A DNA stretch of 64,000 nt from Mycolicibacterium wolinskyi. Its GTDB lineage: Bacteria > Actinomycetota > Actinomycetes > Mycobacteriales > Mycobacteriaceae. A program made the position numbers and the translations under genes. The notes below the pieces were generated by a model that worked only from the letters and a program-made list of their open reading frames with translations, made no database searches and was not told the DNA's origin. Shown piece after piece: positions 24,426 through 33,092 of the stretch (within the stretch, counting starts at the first letter, position 1; each line of letters opens with the position of its first letter). The stretch covers positions 712,691 to 776,690 of the forward strand of contig NZ_LQQA01000030.1 of assembly GCF_002101965.1 (NCBI RefSeq). The letters are read 5' to 3'.

Positions 24426-27076
24426 TCGCCGCCCGCCACCGGCAACACCGACCCGGTGATGTAGGACGCCTCATCGGAGGCCAGGAAGCAGATCGCCGCG
24501 GCTTGCTCGGCCAATGTGCCGTAGCGATGCATGAGCGAGGATTCCAGCGTCTGGTCGATATGGGCTTGGAACCACGCTCGTTCGGTGTCGGTCGTGGCCT
24601 GCGGGGTGCCGCGGGATATGCGCCGGGGCGGAGCCTCGGTGCCACCCGGGGCGGTCGCGACGACGCGGATGCCGGCATCGGCATACTCCATGGCCAGCGA
24701 CGCGGTGAGCGCGTTGATGCCGCCCTTGGCCGCCGAATACGGGATGCGATGAACACCGCGCGTGGCCGCCGAGGACACGTTCACGATCACGCCGGTGCCT
24801 CGCTCGACCATCGAGGGCAGCACGGCTCGGCAGGCGTACAGCGTTGTCATCAGCGATCGGGTGATCTCGGCTCGGATCTGTTCTGCGGTGAACGTCGTGA
24901 AGGGCTTGAAATTGATGGCTCCGCCGACGTTGTTGATCAGCACGTCGATGCGGCCGAACTCCGTGATGGCCTGCCGCACCAAGGTGTCTGCGCCATCGTC
25001 GTGCTCCAGGTCTGCGGTCACCGCCAACGTGCGGGGCCCGGCGGCGGCCAGCTCGTCGGCCAGTTCTTCGACCAGTTCGGAGCGGTCGGCGAGGACCAGG
25101 ATGCCGTCTTCGGCGCTGATGCGCCGCGCGGTGTGCTCACCGATACCCTGTGCCGCACCGGTGACCACGACGACCTTGCCCGCGAATCGGCCGGGGGTGA
25201 TGAACTTCGGCCTGCGCGCGGCACGGGCCTGTTCGCTGTCGGCCATCGCGCGCCGCATCGTCTGCTTGGACCGGCCTGCGTGCGCGGTGATCAGTGCGCG
25301 CGCCGCGTCGCGGTCTTCGCTCTCGAACGCGTTGACGATGTCGATGTGGTCCTGTGCGCACAGTGGGTGACACCAGGTGGCGTTGCGCAGCACGTCGCTC
25401 ATCCGGCCCTTCACCCCGAGGGCCTGGTAGGCCTGCAGGAGGTGGTCGTTTCCGGTCAGGGTGAACAGGTAGTCGTGGAATGCCGCGTTGGTCTCGGTGT
25501 ACTGAGCCGCATCGACGAAACGATCGCCGTCGACGTACGGCAGGGTCGATTCGGCCAACAGCCGATAGCCGGCGAGTTGCCGGTTCGACAGCCGGCCCAG
25601 CGTGAGTTCGAGCGCACCGAGCTCGAGGGCTTGGCGTGCCTCGAACAGCGCATCGGACTCGTGCACTTCGGGATGCTCCTCGCCGATCTGATAGCCATCC
25701 TCGGAGACCGGGCTCGGCGAGGTGACCGCCGCGGGAGCCGTCGGCGGCGCGAAAACCGGCTGGCCACACACCGAACGGGACGCGGAAGCGATGAGCGTCC
25801 CGCTGTCGTCGTCGAGTGGACGGATGACACCGTCGGTGACCGGGGCCATCAGTTGGCCCGCGATGCGACGGGCGGTGTCGCCGGTGTCACCGACGGTCAC
25901 CGGCTGCGGCCATGGGGTGATGGCGGCAGTGGCGTTGCGGGCCAGCATTTCCTGGCCCGCGACCGCACGGGCATCGGGGGCAGGCAACAGCGTTTCTCCG
26001 CCACCGGTGGCCGTCGTGGTGTCCTGGGCGTGGTCGGCGGGGGAGCCGCCGTGGGCGAGCGCGAACTTCTCGTAGTAGAAGCCCGTCGGCTCGATGCCGG
26101 TTGCGGTGACGTGCTTGCGGACCGACTCGACCATGGCGGGTGGCCCGCAGAGATAGATCGCCACGTCGCCGTCGTAGAGCTGGGCCGGCTCGATCAGGGT
26201 CATCACCCGGCCCTGGTTGGCGGCCCGGGTGTGCGGATCGGACACACAGTGGTCCCACGTGAAACCCGGTACTTGCGAAGCGATCTCGCGCAGCTCGTCG
26301 AGTGCCACGACATCGTCGTCGGTCTTCGCGCCGTAGATCAGGTGTGCCTTGCGGCGGCTGCCGTCGGCCGCCATCTTGCGCAACATGGACAGGATCGGCG
26401 CCAGGCCGGTTCCGCCGGCCAGCATCAGCACCGGACGTTTCGCCTCACGCAGGAAGAACGAGCCGTTGGGCCCGGTGAACGTGAGGGTGTCACCGACGGC
26501 CGCGCGGCGGCTCAGGTAATCCGACATCGCGCCACCCTCGGTCAGCTTCACCAGGAAGGTCAGCCGGGGCTCATGCGGCGCGTTGGCGAACGAGTACGAC
26601 CGGTGCACGTCGGTTCCCGGGACGGCCACGTTGACGTACTGCCCGGGCAAGAACGCCAACTCGGATCGATTCGGGATCTCGACCGCGAACCGAACGATGG
26701 TCGGCGACAGACGTGTGAGCTCGACAAGCGTGCCGGTGTACGTGGCGGCCTGGGTCTTGGCGACGTCGGACGTGCCGGCGATCTGCAGCACGAGATCCGA
26801 ACGCGGCTTCATGCTGCACGGCAACACATAGCCGGCCTCGGCCTCGTCGGCAGGCAACGCGTCGTCGATGTAGATGCCGCCGTCGTAGCTGCCGGATTCG
26901 CAGTGCGCCTTGCAGGTTCCGCAGGCACCGTCGCGGCAGTCCAGCGGGATGTTGATGCGCTGGCGGTAGGAGGCGTCGGCCACCGTCTGGTCTTCGCGGC
27001 ACGTGATGAATCGGGTCACGCCGTCCTCGAAGGACAGTGCCACGGAATAGTTCTGGGGTTCGGTTACGGCAGTCAT
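24416..27076 (-). CDS. benC/benD: BenC-FCD-BenD fusion: benzoate dioxygenase reductase, GntR-type sensor domain and cis-diol dehydrogenase
   Basis: A single 886-residue chain. Residues 1-100 are a plant-type ferredoxin (C47, C52, C55, C87). Residues 110-340 are the FAD/NADH reductase (RSYS 159-162, GGTGLAPI 221-228). This BenC part feeds the BenAB oxygenase. Residues 345-465 are a linker. Residues 475-615 form an FCD domain as found in GntR regulators, with likely metal/ligand His residues H534, H577 and H599, but no DNA-binding domain. Residues 630-886 are the BenD dehydrogenase (TGAAQGIG 639-646, YSAAK 780-784), oxidising the benzoate cis-diol to catechol. It follows benB by 8 bases. The middle domain may sense benzoate or muconate. 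Confidence 0.9.
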   Translation of the reverse strand: MTAVTEPQNYSVALSFEDGVTRFITCREDQTVADASYRQRINIPLDCRDGACGTCKAHCESGSYDGGIYIDDALPADEAEAGYVLPCSMKPRSDLVLQIAGTSDVAKTQAATYTGTLVELTRLSPTIVRFAVEIPNRSELAFLPGQYVNVAVPGTDVHRSYSFANAPHEPRLTFLVKLTEGGAMSDYLSRRAAVGDTLTFTGPNGSFFLREAKRPVLMLAGGTGLAPILSMLRKMAADGSRRKAHLIYGAKTDDDVVALDELREIASQVPGFTWDHCVSDPHTRAANQGRVMTLIEPAQLYDGDVAIYLCGPPAMVESVRKHVTATGIEPTGFYYEKFALAHGGSPADHAQDTTTATGGGETLLPAPDARAVAGQEMLARNATAAITPWPQPVTVGDTGDTARRIAGQLMAPVTDGVIRPLDDDSGTLIASASRSVCGQPVFAPPTAPAAVTSPSPVSEDGYQIGEEHPEVHESDALFEARQALELGALELTLGRLSNRQLAGYRLLAESTLPYVDGDRFVDAAQYTETNAAFHDYLFTLTGNDHLLQAYQALGVKGRMSDVLRNATWCHPLCAQDHIDIVNAFESEDRDAARALITAHAGRSKQTMRRAMADSEQARAARRPKFITPGRFAGKVVVVTGAAQGIGEHTARRISAEDGILVLADRSELVEELADELAAAGPRTLAVTADLEHDDGADTLVRQAITEFGRIDVLINNVGGAINFKPFTTFTAEQIRAEITRSLMTTLYACRAVLPSMVERGTGVIVNVSSAATRGVHRIPYSAAKGGINALTASLAMEYADAGIRVVATAPGGTEAPPRRISRGTPQATTDTERAWFQAHIDQTLESSLMHRYGTLAEQAAAICFLASDEASYITGSVLPVAGGDQG

Positions 27077-27084
27077 GGCTGTCC

Positions 27085-27603
27085 CTAGAAGTGGTACACG
27101 TCCACCACGTGGTGGATGTAGTCGTTCTTGAGCACCACCGTCTTGCGCCGGATCAGCGGCTGCTCACCGGAGAAGTCGATCGTGTAGAACGACGTCCCGT
27201 AATACGGGTCCACCGTCTTGTACCGGAAATACATGGTGTGCCAGTTGAACCGGACATCCACGAGGTCGCCGCGGCGTTCGATCACCTCGACGTTGCTGAT
27301 GTTGTGGCTCGTGCGAGGTTCGGGCAGCGACGTCGCCGAAGACCGCTCGGTGCGGATACGGAACACGCGATCCTCGAGCCCGCCCTTGTTGGCGTAGTAG
27401 ATCAGCGAGATGTCGCGCTGCGGATCCTCGACGAGACGGTCGTCATCGCTCCATGACGGCATCCAGTAGACGACGTCGTCGGCATAGCATTCGAGCCATT
27501 TCTCGAACTCGCGGTCGTCGAGGTAGCGGGCCTCGCGGTAGAGGAACTGCTCGATGGCGTTCTGCGTGATCAGTTTTGCGCCGGTCTGCTGTGCGGTGTT
27601 CAT
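27085..27603 (-). CDS. benB: Benzoate 1,2-dioxygenase beta subunit
   Basis: A 172-residue small subunit of the ring-hydroxylating oxygenase, with the NTF2-like fold typical of the family (FLYREARYLDDREFEKWLE at the N terminus, DVRFNWHTMYFRYKT in the middle). It has a structural role in the BenA3B3 complex. The ATG at 27603 overlaps the benA stop as ATGA, which decides the start over a longer in-frame upstream region. It is followed by the benC-benD fusion after 8 bases. Confidence 0.93.
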   Translation of the reverse strand: MNTAQQTGAKLITQNAIEQFLYREARYLDDREFEKWLECYADDVVYWMPSWSDDDRLVEDPQRDISLIYYANKGGLEDRVFRIRTERSSATSLPEPRTSHNISNVEVIERRGDLVDVRFNWHTMYFRYKTVDPYYGTSFYTIDFSGEQPLIRRKTVVLKNDYIHHVVDVYHF

Positions 27604-28955
27604 CGCTCCGCCCCTTCCTCGTCGGCCAGCGCTTGTCGCATGGTCTGCAGCCAGTACCCGTGCTGGACGGGGTAGAGGCCCTCGTCCTCGTTGCGGATGC
27701 CGGCCGACACGATGCCCGTCATGCCGAGCGATTCGGCGAGCGGATCCGGACCGGACAGCCAGTGTTCGGCGCCGCGGCTCATGTCGTTCCACGGCGCGGC
27801 CTGCGCCCGGAACGTGAGCTGGCATGAGCGGAACTCCTCCAGGTCGTCGGGGGTGGCCATCCCGGAGGCGTTGAAGAAGTCCTCGTACTGCCGAATTCGA
27901 TGTGCGCGGGCGTCGTCGCTCTCACCCTTGGGAGCGATGCAGTAGATGGTCACCTCGGTCTTGTCCGGGGCGATCGGCCGGAAGTGCCGGATCTGCGTCG
28001 AGAATTGGTCCATCACATACACATTCGGATACACACACAGGTTGCGTGAGCCCTTGACCATGAACTCGCCCTTGGCTTCGCCGAATTGCGCCTTGAGTTC
28101 GTCGAGTTTGTCCCACAGCGGACGGTCCTGCGGATTGGCCGCCCAGGTCCACAAGCACAGGTGCCCGTGCGGGAACGACCAGTAGCCTCCGCCGGACTTG
28201 CCCCAGCCACCGGCGTCGAGTGCCTTGGTGTCGTTCTTCGATTCACCGGTGTTGCGCCGACTCGTGGTCGCGGCATAATTCCAGTGCGTCGCGGTGACGT
28301 GATAGCCGTCGGCCCCGTTCTCGGCCTGCACCTTCCAGTTGCCGTCATAGGTGTAGGTCGACGAACCACGAAGCACCTCAAGGCCTTCCGGCGACTGATC
28401 GACGAGCATGTCGATCACGGTGGTGGCGTCGCCGAGGTGTTCGGTCAGCGGAAGGACGTCGGCGTTGAGGCTTCCGAACAGGAATCCCCGATAGTTGTCG
28501 AACCGGGCCACTTTGGTCATGTTGTGGGATCCGTTGACATTGAAGGTGTCCGGGTAGCCGGCGCCCTCCGGGTCCTTGACCTTGAGCAAGGTGCCGTCGT
28601 TGCGGAACGTCCACCCGTGAAACGGGCAGGTGAGCGTCGTACGGTTGTCGGTCTTGCGGCGGCAGATCATGGCACCGCGGTGGGCGCAGGCGTTGATCAG
28701 ACAGTGCAGTTGCCCGTCCTTGTCGCGCGTGATGACCACGGGCTGACGTCCGATGTAGGTGGTGAAGTAGTCGCCCGGGTTGGGCAGCTGGCTTTCGTGG
28801 GCCAGGTAGATCCAGTTGCCCTCGAAGATGTGCTTCATCTCCAACTCGAAGATCTCTTCGTCGGTGAAGATGCGGCGGTTGGCGCGGTAGATGCCGGCGG
28901 CGGGGTCGTCGATCACGGCGTCGGCCAGCACGCTGGCCAGGTGGGTGGCTGTCAT
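27600..28955 (-). CDS. benA: Benzoate 1,2-dioxygenase alpha subunit
   Basis: A 451-residue catalytic subunit that converts benzoate to the 1,2-cis-diol. The Rieske centre is C90-x-H92 and C110-xx-H113. The mononuclear iron site has H219 and H224, with bridging Asp D216, in ENGADGYHVTATHWNY. The ATG at 28955 has GGAGG 8 bases upstream. It is the first gene of a benA-benB-benCD operon and diverges from a LysR gene over a 219-base region rich in palindromes. No benzoate transporter gene lies in this cluster. Confidence 0.95.
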   Translation of the reverse strand: MTATHLASVLADAVIDDPAAGIYRANRRIFTDEEIFELEMKHIFEGNWIYLAHESQLPNPGDYFTTYIGRQPVVITRDKDGQLHCLINACAHRGAMICRRKTDNRTTLTCPFHGWTFRNDGTLLKVKDPEGAGYPDTFNVNGSHNMTKVARFDNYRGFLFGSLNADVLPLTEHLGDATTVIDMLVDQSPEGLEVLRGSSTYTYDGNWKVQAENGADGYHVTATHWNYAATTSRRNTGESKNDTKALDAGGWGKSGGGYWSFPHGHLCLWTWAANPQDRPLWDKLDELKAQFGEAKGEFMVKGSRNLCVYPNVYVMDQFSTQIRHFRPIAPDKTEVTIYCIAPKGESDDARAHRIRQYEDFFNASGMATPDDLEEFRSCQLTFRAQAAPWNDMSRGAEHWLSGPDPLAESLGMTGIVSAGIRNEDEGLYPVQHGYWLQTMRQALADEEGAER

Positions 28956-29022
28956 ATCGGTCCTCCAGGTGTGCGCGACGATGCGCGATAACAGCACTCT
29001 CGCAGCGAGTGGTCGGCGTCAC

Positions 29023-29100
29023 ACTAGGCAGACTCCTAGTCCTGACTCAGGCGTCCATTGATAAAGACTCGCGATTAATAGACCGGAAACAAGTCCTTGT
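29023..29100. promoter_or_regulatory. Three palindromes between benA and the divergent lysR
   Basis: ACTAGG-N6-CCTAGT (29023-29040) is a perfect inverted repeat. CCTGACTCAGG (29041-29051) is an adjoining palindrome. ACAAG-TC-CTTGT (29089-29100) is a third. They lie between the benA start (28955) and the LysR GTG (29175) and are the natural binding sites for LysR-type control of both transcripts. Confidence 0.55.
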
Positions 29101-29174
29101 TCGATATCTATCCCGGAGCTACCGTCGATGTGTCACCCATCACAAATCGCTTCGACAGCCGGAAGGAGGGCAGC

Positions 29175-30077
29175 GTGGAGCTCAGGCATCTTCGATACTT
29201 CGCAGCCGTGGCCGACACCTGCCACTTCGGCCAGGCGGCCGAACAGCTGCATGTCGCGCAGCCCGCGCTGTCGTATGCGATTCGCCAGCTCGAAGCCGAG
29301 CTCGACGTGACGTTGTTCAATCGGACCACGCGCCAGGTCTCGCTGACCGCGGCCGGAGAGTTCCTGCGGGGCGAGGCAATTCGCATACTGGCCGGCGTCG
29401 ACGACGCTGAGCGCGGGGTGCGCCGTATCGCCCGTGGACGCGGCGGCCTGTTGCGGCTCGGACTGACCGGCACCGCCGCGTTTTCCCATCTGCCGCGCAT
29501 CGCCCGCATGGTCAAACGCGAACTGCCCGCTGTGGCGCTCGAGATCCAGGCGGATATGTTGACCCCCGAACAGTGCGACGGTTTGCGAACGGGCGCACTG
29601 GATCTCGGCGTGCTGCGGCCCCCCGCCGTCGGTGAGGGCATCGAGATGGCGACCATCGACGTCGAATCGCTCGTGCTCGCCGTCTCGGTCGACCACCGGC
29701 TTGCCGTCGAACCCGTCGTCTCGCTCACCGACCTCCGCAGTGAACCGTTCATCGCCTACGCCAGTCGTGACTCCGCGGTCAACGACGCGGTGCTGCGCAG
29801 CTGCCGCAGCGCCGGTTTCGTCCCGCACCGCGAGCACGCCGCACCGGGCACCGCGGTGCTGCTGGCGCTCGTGGCCGCCGATCTGGGTGTGGCCGTCGTC
29901 CCCGAGTCGGTGCGGGCGCTGCCCCTGGACGGTGTGGTGTTCCGCGACCTCGTCGACGGCGGGACCATCGAGCTCGCACTGGCCTGGCGCCGGGATACCG
30001 ACAACCCGGTCGTCGACACCGTCGTCGAGATCCTTGCATCGGCGCTGCGCCGAGAGCCGCTTGAGGAGAAACTGTGA
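29175..30077 (+). CDS. LysR-family regulator of the ben/cat genes (CatR/BenM-like)
   Basis: A 300-residue LysR regulator. The helix-turn-helix (ELRHLRYFAAVADTCHFGQA) is at residues 1-62 and the effector-binding domain is at 90-295. Start GTG 29175 is supported by GGAAGGAGGG. The final TGA overlaps the catB start (GTGA), so the regulator is co-translated with the cat genes, while benA is divergent. By family precedent the inducer would be cis,cis-muconate or benzoate. It is similar to the regulator at 16485, which suggests duplication within the aromatic block. Confidence 0.88.
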   Translation: MELRHLRYFAAVADTCHFGQAAEQLHVAQPALSYAIRQLEAELDVTLFNRTTRQVSLTAAGEFLRGEAIRILAGVDDAERGVRRIARGRGGLLRLGLTGTAAFSHLPRIARMVKRELPAVALEIQADMLTPEQCDGLRTGALDLGVLRPPAVGEGIEMATIDVESLVLAVSVDHRLAVEPVVSLTDLRSEPFIAYASRDSAVNDAVLRSCRSAGFVPHREHAAPGTAVLLALVAADLGVAVVPESVRALPLDGVVFRDLVDGGTIELALAWRRDTDNPVVDTVVEILASALRREPLEEKL

Positions 30078-31177
30078 AAATCACTGCGGTTGAAGCGATT
30101 CCATTCGCGATCCCGTATGTCAAGCCGTTGCGATTCGCCTCCGGCGAGGTGCATGCCGCCGAACACGTCTTGGTGCGCGTTCACACCGACGACGGCGTCA
30201 TCGGGGTTGCCGAGGCGCCGCCGCGGCCCTTCACGTACGGCGAGACACAGGCCGGCATCGTCGCGGTGATCGACCAGATCTTCGCACCCGCGCTCGTCGG
30301 TCTGGCCTTGACCGAGCGTGAGGTCGCGGGCACCCGGCTCGCCCGCACGGTCGGCAACCCGACCGCGAAAGCCGCGGTCGACATGGCGATGTGGGATGCG
30401 TTCGGGCGCACCGTCGGGCTGCCGGTGAGCGAGCTGCTCGGTGGCTACACCGACCGCATGCGAGTCAGCCACATGCTCGGCTTCGACGATCCGGCGAAGA
30501 TGGTCGCCGAGGCCGAACGGATGCGAGACGCGTTCGGTATCAGCACCTTCAAGGTCAAGGTGGGGCGGCGTCCGGTGTCGCTGGACACCGCGGTCGTCCG
30601 TGCGCTGCGCGAACGGTTCGGATCGGATGTCGAACTCTATGTCGACGGCAACCGCGGCTGGTCGGCGTCGGAATCCATGCGGGCGATGCGCGAGATGGCC
30701 GATCTCGACCTGCTGTTCGCCGAGGAGCTGTGCCCGGCCGACGACGTGCTCGGGCGGCGCTGGCTGGTCGAGAAGCTCGACATCCCGTTCATCGCCGACG
30801 AATCCGTGCCGACACCGGCCGACGTCACGCGCGAGGTGCTTGGCGGTTCGGCGACCGCGATCAACATCAAGACTGCGCGCACCGGCTTCACCGGCTCGGC
30901 CCGGGTACATCACCTCGCCGAAGGACTCGGCCTGGAGATGGTGATGGGCAACCAGATCGACGGACAGCTCGGCACCGCCTGCGCGATCGCCTTCGGCACC
31001 GCCTACGAGAGCACGTCGCGCTACGCCGGTGAGCTGTCCAACTTCCTGGACATGAGCGATGACCTGCTGACCACGCCGCTGCAGATCACCGACGGGCAGC
31101 TGCACCGCAGGCCGGGCGCGGGCATCGGAGTCGACATCGATCCCGACAAGCTCGCGCACTACCGCACCGACCTGTGA
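30074..31177 (+). CDS. catB: Muconate cycloisomerase
   Basis: A 367-residue enolase-superfamily enzyme converting cis,cis-muconate to muconolactone. The general bases and metal ligands are visible: KVK motif in FKVKVG, metal Asp in DGNRGW, Glu in EELCP, Asp in ADESV, and the opposite-face Lys in NIKTARTG. The GTG start overlaps the upstream LysR stop. A 70-base gap with a hairpin element separates it from catA, so catA-catC may have a different expression level. Confidence 0.93.
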   Translation: MKITAVEAIPFAIPYVKPLRFASGEVHAAEHVLVRVHTDDGVIGVAEAPPRPFTYGETQAGIVAVIDQIFAPALVGLALTEREVAGTRLARTVGNPTAKAAVDMAMWDAFGRTVGLPVSELLGGYTDRMRVSHMLGFDDPAKMVAEAERMRDAFGISTFKVKVGRRPVSLDTAVVRALRERFGSDVELYVDGNRGWSASESMRAMREMADLDLLFAEELCPADDVLGRRWLVEKLDIPFIADESVPTPADVTREVLGGSATAINIKTARTGFTGSARVHHLAEGLGLEMVMGNQIDGQLGTACAIAFGTAYESTSRYAGELSNFLDMSDDLLTTPLQITDGQLHRRPGAGIGVDIDPDKLAHYRTDL

Positions 31178-31224
31178 TTTGTGCACGTTGAGCGGCGCTG
31201 GGCGCCGATGACTGTGCACAAATC
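31176..31224. repeat. Compound hairpin element between catB and catA
   Basis: Outer arms GATTTGTGCAC (31176-31186) and GTGCACAAATC (31214-31224) are perfect inverted repeats. An inner perfect stem CGGCGC-TGG-GCGCCG lies at 31193-31207. The element begins inside the catB stop codon. It lacks a T-tract, so it looks more like a transposable or RNA-processing palindrome than a simple terminator. Confidence 0.6.
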
Positions 31225-31247
31225 GCCGTAGAGAGAAAGGAATTCAC

Positions 31248-32099
31248 ATGACAACCGTTGAAAAGGCGTCAGCCGCCGCCTCGGGCGCGTCGGCCACCGA
31301 GCGCTTTCACACCGACAAGTCGCCGTTCGAGGCGGTCCGCGACGTTCCGGCCGAGCGCGTCGACATGCTTGCGCGTGAGGTCCTCGACGCGGTGCACCAC
31401 ACCATCCGCAAGCACAAAGTGACCTACGACGAGTACAACGCGCTCAAGGCCTGGCTCATCAACGTCGGCCAGGACGGCGAATGGCCGCTGTTCCTCGACG
31501 TCTGGGTCGAGCATGTCGTGGAGGACGTCGCGACGTCACACCGGCACGGCAACAAGGGCAGCATCGAGGGGCCGTACTACGTCCCGAACGCGCCCGAACT
31601 CGGCGCGGACGCAACGCTGCCCATGCGCGACGGCGAGGCAGGCACACCGCTGGTGTGGGAGGGCACGATCACGTCGACCGACGGGCGTCCGCTGGCCGGC
31701 AAGGTCGAACTCTGGCACGCCGATTCCGACGGGTTCTACTCGCAGTTCGCGCCCGGTATCCCGGAATGGAACCTGCGCGGCAGCATCTCGACCGGGCCCG
31801 ACGGCAAGTTCCGGATCACCACGATCCGGCCTGCGCCGTACCAGATTCCCACCGACGGCTCGTGCGGCAAGCTCATCGCGGCCGCCGGCTGGCATGCGTG
31901 GCGCCCGGCACACCTGCACGTGAAGGTCTCGGCGCCCGGGCATGAACTGCTCACCGCGCAGCTGTACTTCCCGGGTGATCCGCACAACGGCGACGACATC
32001 GCCACCGCGGTCAAACCCGAGTTGATGCTCGCGCCCGTGCCGCGGCCCGGTGGCGGCGAGACCGTCGAGTACGGCTTCGTCCTCGACCCGGAAAGCTGA
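31248..32099 (+). CDS. catA: Catechol 1,2-dioxygenase
   Basis: A 283-residue intradiol ring-cleaving enzyme that makes cis,cis-muconate. The Fe(III) ligands of the family are recognisable: Tyr in GPYYVPN, Tyr in APYQIPTDG, and two His in RPAHLHVKV. An N-terminal helical linker domain (about residues 1-105) provides dimerisation, as in other catechol dioxygenases. A good ribosome-binding site (GAAAGGA) precedes ATG 31248. catC starts 8 bases after the stop. Confidence 0.95.
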   Translation: MTTVEKASAAASGASATERFHTDKSPFEAVRDVPAERVDMLAREVLDAVHHTIRKHKVTYDEYNALKAWLINVGQDGEWPLFLDVWVEHVVEDVATSHRHGNKGSIEGPYYVPNAPELGADATLPMRDGEAGTPLVWEGTITSTDGRPLAGKVELWHADSDGFYSQFAPGIPEWNLRGSISTGPDGKFRITTIRPAPYQIPTDGSCGKLIAAAGWHAWRPAHLHVKVSAPGHELLTAQLYFPGDPHNGDDIATAVKPELMLAPVPRPGGGETVEYGFVLDPES

Positions 32100-32106
32100 G
32101 CCGCCC

Positions 32107-32388
32107 GTGCTGTTTCATGTGCGGATGGACGTCCATCTTCCCCACGACATGGACCCTGACGCGCGCACGCACCTCGTCGCGCGGGAGAAGGCCTACTCGC
32201 AGCAGCTGCAGCGGTCCGGGAAATGGCCGCACATCTGGCGGATCGTGGGGGAGTACTCGAACTTCTCGATCTTCGACGTCGAGAGCAACGACGAACTGCA
32301 CAACCTCATCTCGGGCCTACCGCTGTTCCCGTACATGGACATCCACGTGACACCGCTGGCGCGCCACCCCTCCGACGTCAAAGACTAA
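32107..32388 (+). CDS. catC: Muconolactone delta-isomerase
   Basis: A 93-residue enzyme that isomerises muconolactone to 3-oxoadipate enol-lactone, the PcaD substrate. The typical opening MLFHVRMDVHLP (GTG start) and the ending GLPLFPYMDIHVTPLARHPSD match the family, and the length is normal for the decameric enzyme. It is translated right after catA. Its stop overlaps by 4 bases with the stop of the convergent deacylase gene. Confidence 0.94.
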   Translation: MLFHVRMDVHLPHDMDPDARTHLVAREKAYSQQLQRSGKWPHIWRIVGEYSNFSIFDVESNDELHNLISGLPLFPYMDIHVTPLARHPSDVKD

Positions 32389-32876
32389 GCGGGAACGCTG
32401 ATTTCCGCGGTGACCGCGCTGGTGGCCCGGATCAGGTCGGCCGGTGCGAGCGCGACGTCCCAGCCGCGCTTCCCGGCACTGCACAGCACCTTGTCGAAGT
32501 GCAGCGCGGATGCGTCGACGACGGTGGGCAGCGGTTTGCGCTGGCCCAGCGGCGAGATGCCGCCGACCACGTAGCCCGTGGACCGCTGAGCGGCGGCCGG
32601 ATCGGCCATCTCGGCCTTGGGAACCCCAAGTGCGGCGGCCGCGGCCTTCAGCGACAGCTTGGTGGGCACCGGCAGCACCGCCACCGCGAGACCTTTGGGC
32701 AGGGCGATCACCAGAGTCTTGAAGACCTGCTCGGCCACGATGCCGTCCGCGGCGAGCTGGGCCACCGCCTCGGCGCCGAAGGAATCGTTGCGGGGATCGT
32801 GGTGGTAGGCCACCACCTCGTGGTCGATGCCTGCGGCCAGCAGAGCCGCGATCGCCGGGGTTGCTGCGCGTGCCAC
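32385..32876 (-). CDS. ybaK: Cys-tRNA(Pro) deacylase YbaK/EbsC
   Basis: A 163-residue editing enzyme that hydrolyses Cys-tRNA(Pro). Conserved features include ATPAIAALLAAG at the start, KTLVIALP with the key Lys in QVFKTL, and GGISPLGQRKPLPTVVD. GTG 32876 is chosen because it gives the family N terminus; an in-frame GTG at 32933 would add 19 unconserved residues. In M. tuberculosis the counterpart is split into Rv3224A and Rv3224B, whereas here it is intact. It marks the right edge of the aromatic block and is divergent from sigH. Confidence 0.9.
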   Translation of the reverse strand: MARAATPAIAALLAAGIDHEVVAYHHDPRNDSFGAEAVAQLAADGIVAEQVFKTLVIALPKGLAVAVLPVPTKLSLKAAAAALGVPKAEMADPAAAQRSTGYVVGGISPLGQRKPLPTVVDASALHFDKVLCSAGKRGWDVALAPADLIRATSAVTAEISVPA

Positions 32877-32891
32877 GCGGTCAGCGTAACC

Positions 32892-32919
32892 GGGAACACC
32901 TGGGCCCCTGCGTGCTGTT
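32892..32919 (+). promoter_or_regulatory. Probable SigH-dependent autoregulatory promoter
   Basis: GGGAACA (32892-32898), 18 bases, then GTT (32917-32919) fits the ECF SigH/SigR consensus of GGGAAY-A and CGTT elements separated by 16-18 bases. It lies about 80 bases upstream of the long sigH start and about 170 bases upstream of the usual one. Confidence 0.55.
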
Positions 32920-32985
32920 ATTGCTGTCAGCACCGGCGCCGGATGGCAGTCGGCGCTACTTGTCGGTAGCAGGCTCTAGGATCTT

Positions 32986-33002
32986 AAGGAGGGATTTTGG
33001 TG
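32986..33002 (+). promoter_or_regulatory. Strong upstream ribosome-binding site and GTG for a longer SigH
   Basis: AAGGAGGG (32986-32993) is followed at 6 bases by GTG 33000, which is in frame with sigH and adds 31 residues (VPTVCLERPADTAWYSG and onward). The orthologous Streptomyces SigR has such an extended, unstable isoform made from the autoregulated upstream transcript. Confidence 0.6.
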
Positions 33003-33092
33003 CCAACCGTGTGCCTGGAACGTCCGGCGGATACCGCGTGGTATTCCGGCTCGTCAGGTGGCGCCGCAACAGAAGGGAAGGTGTTTCCCACG

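Noticed and set aside
24503..27088. An 861-residue open frame on the plus strand opposite benCD
   Set aside because: It is the GC-rich antisense shadow of a gene with clear motifs; composition is rich in Arg/Gly/His/Val without any recognisable domain.
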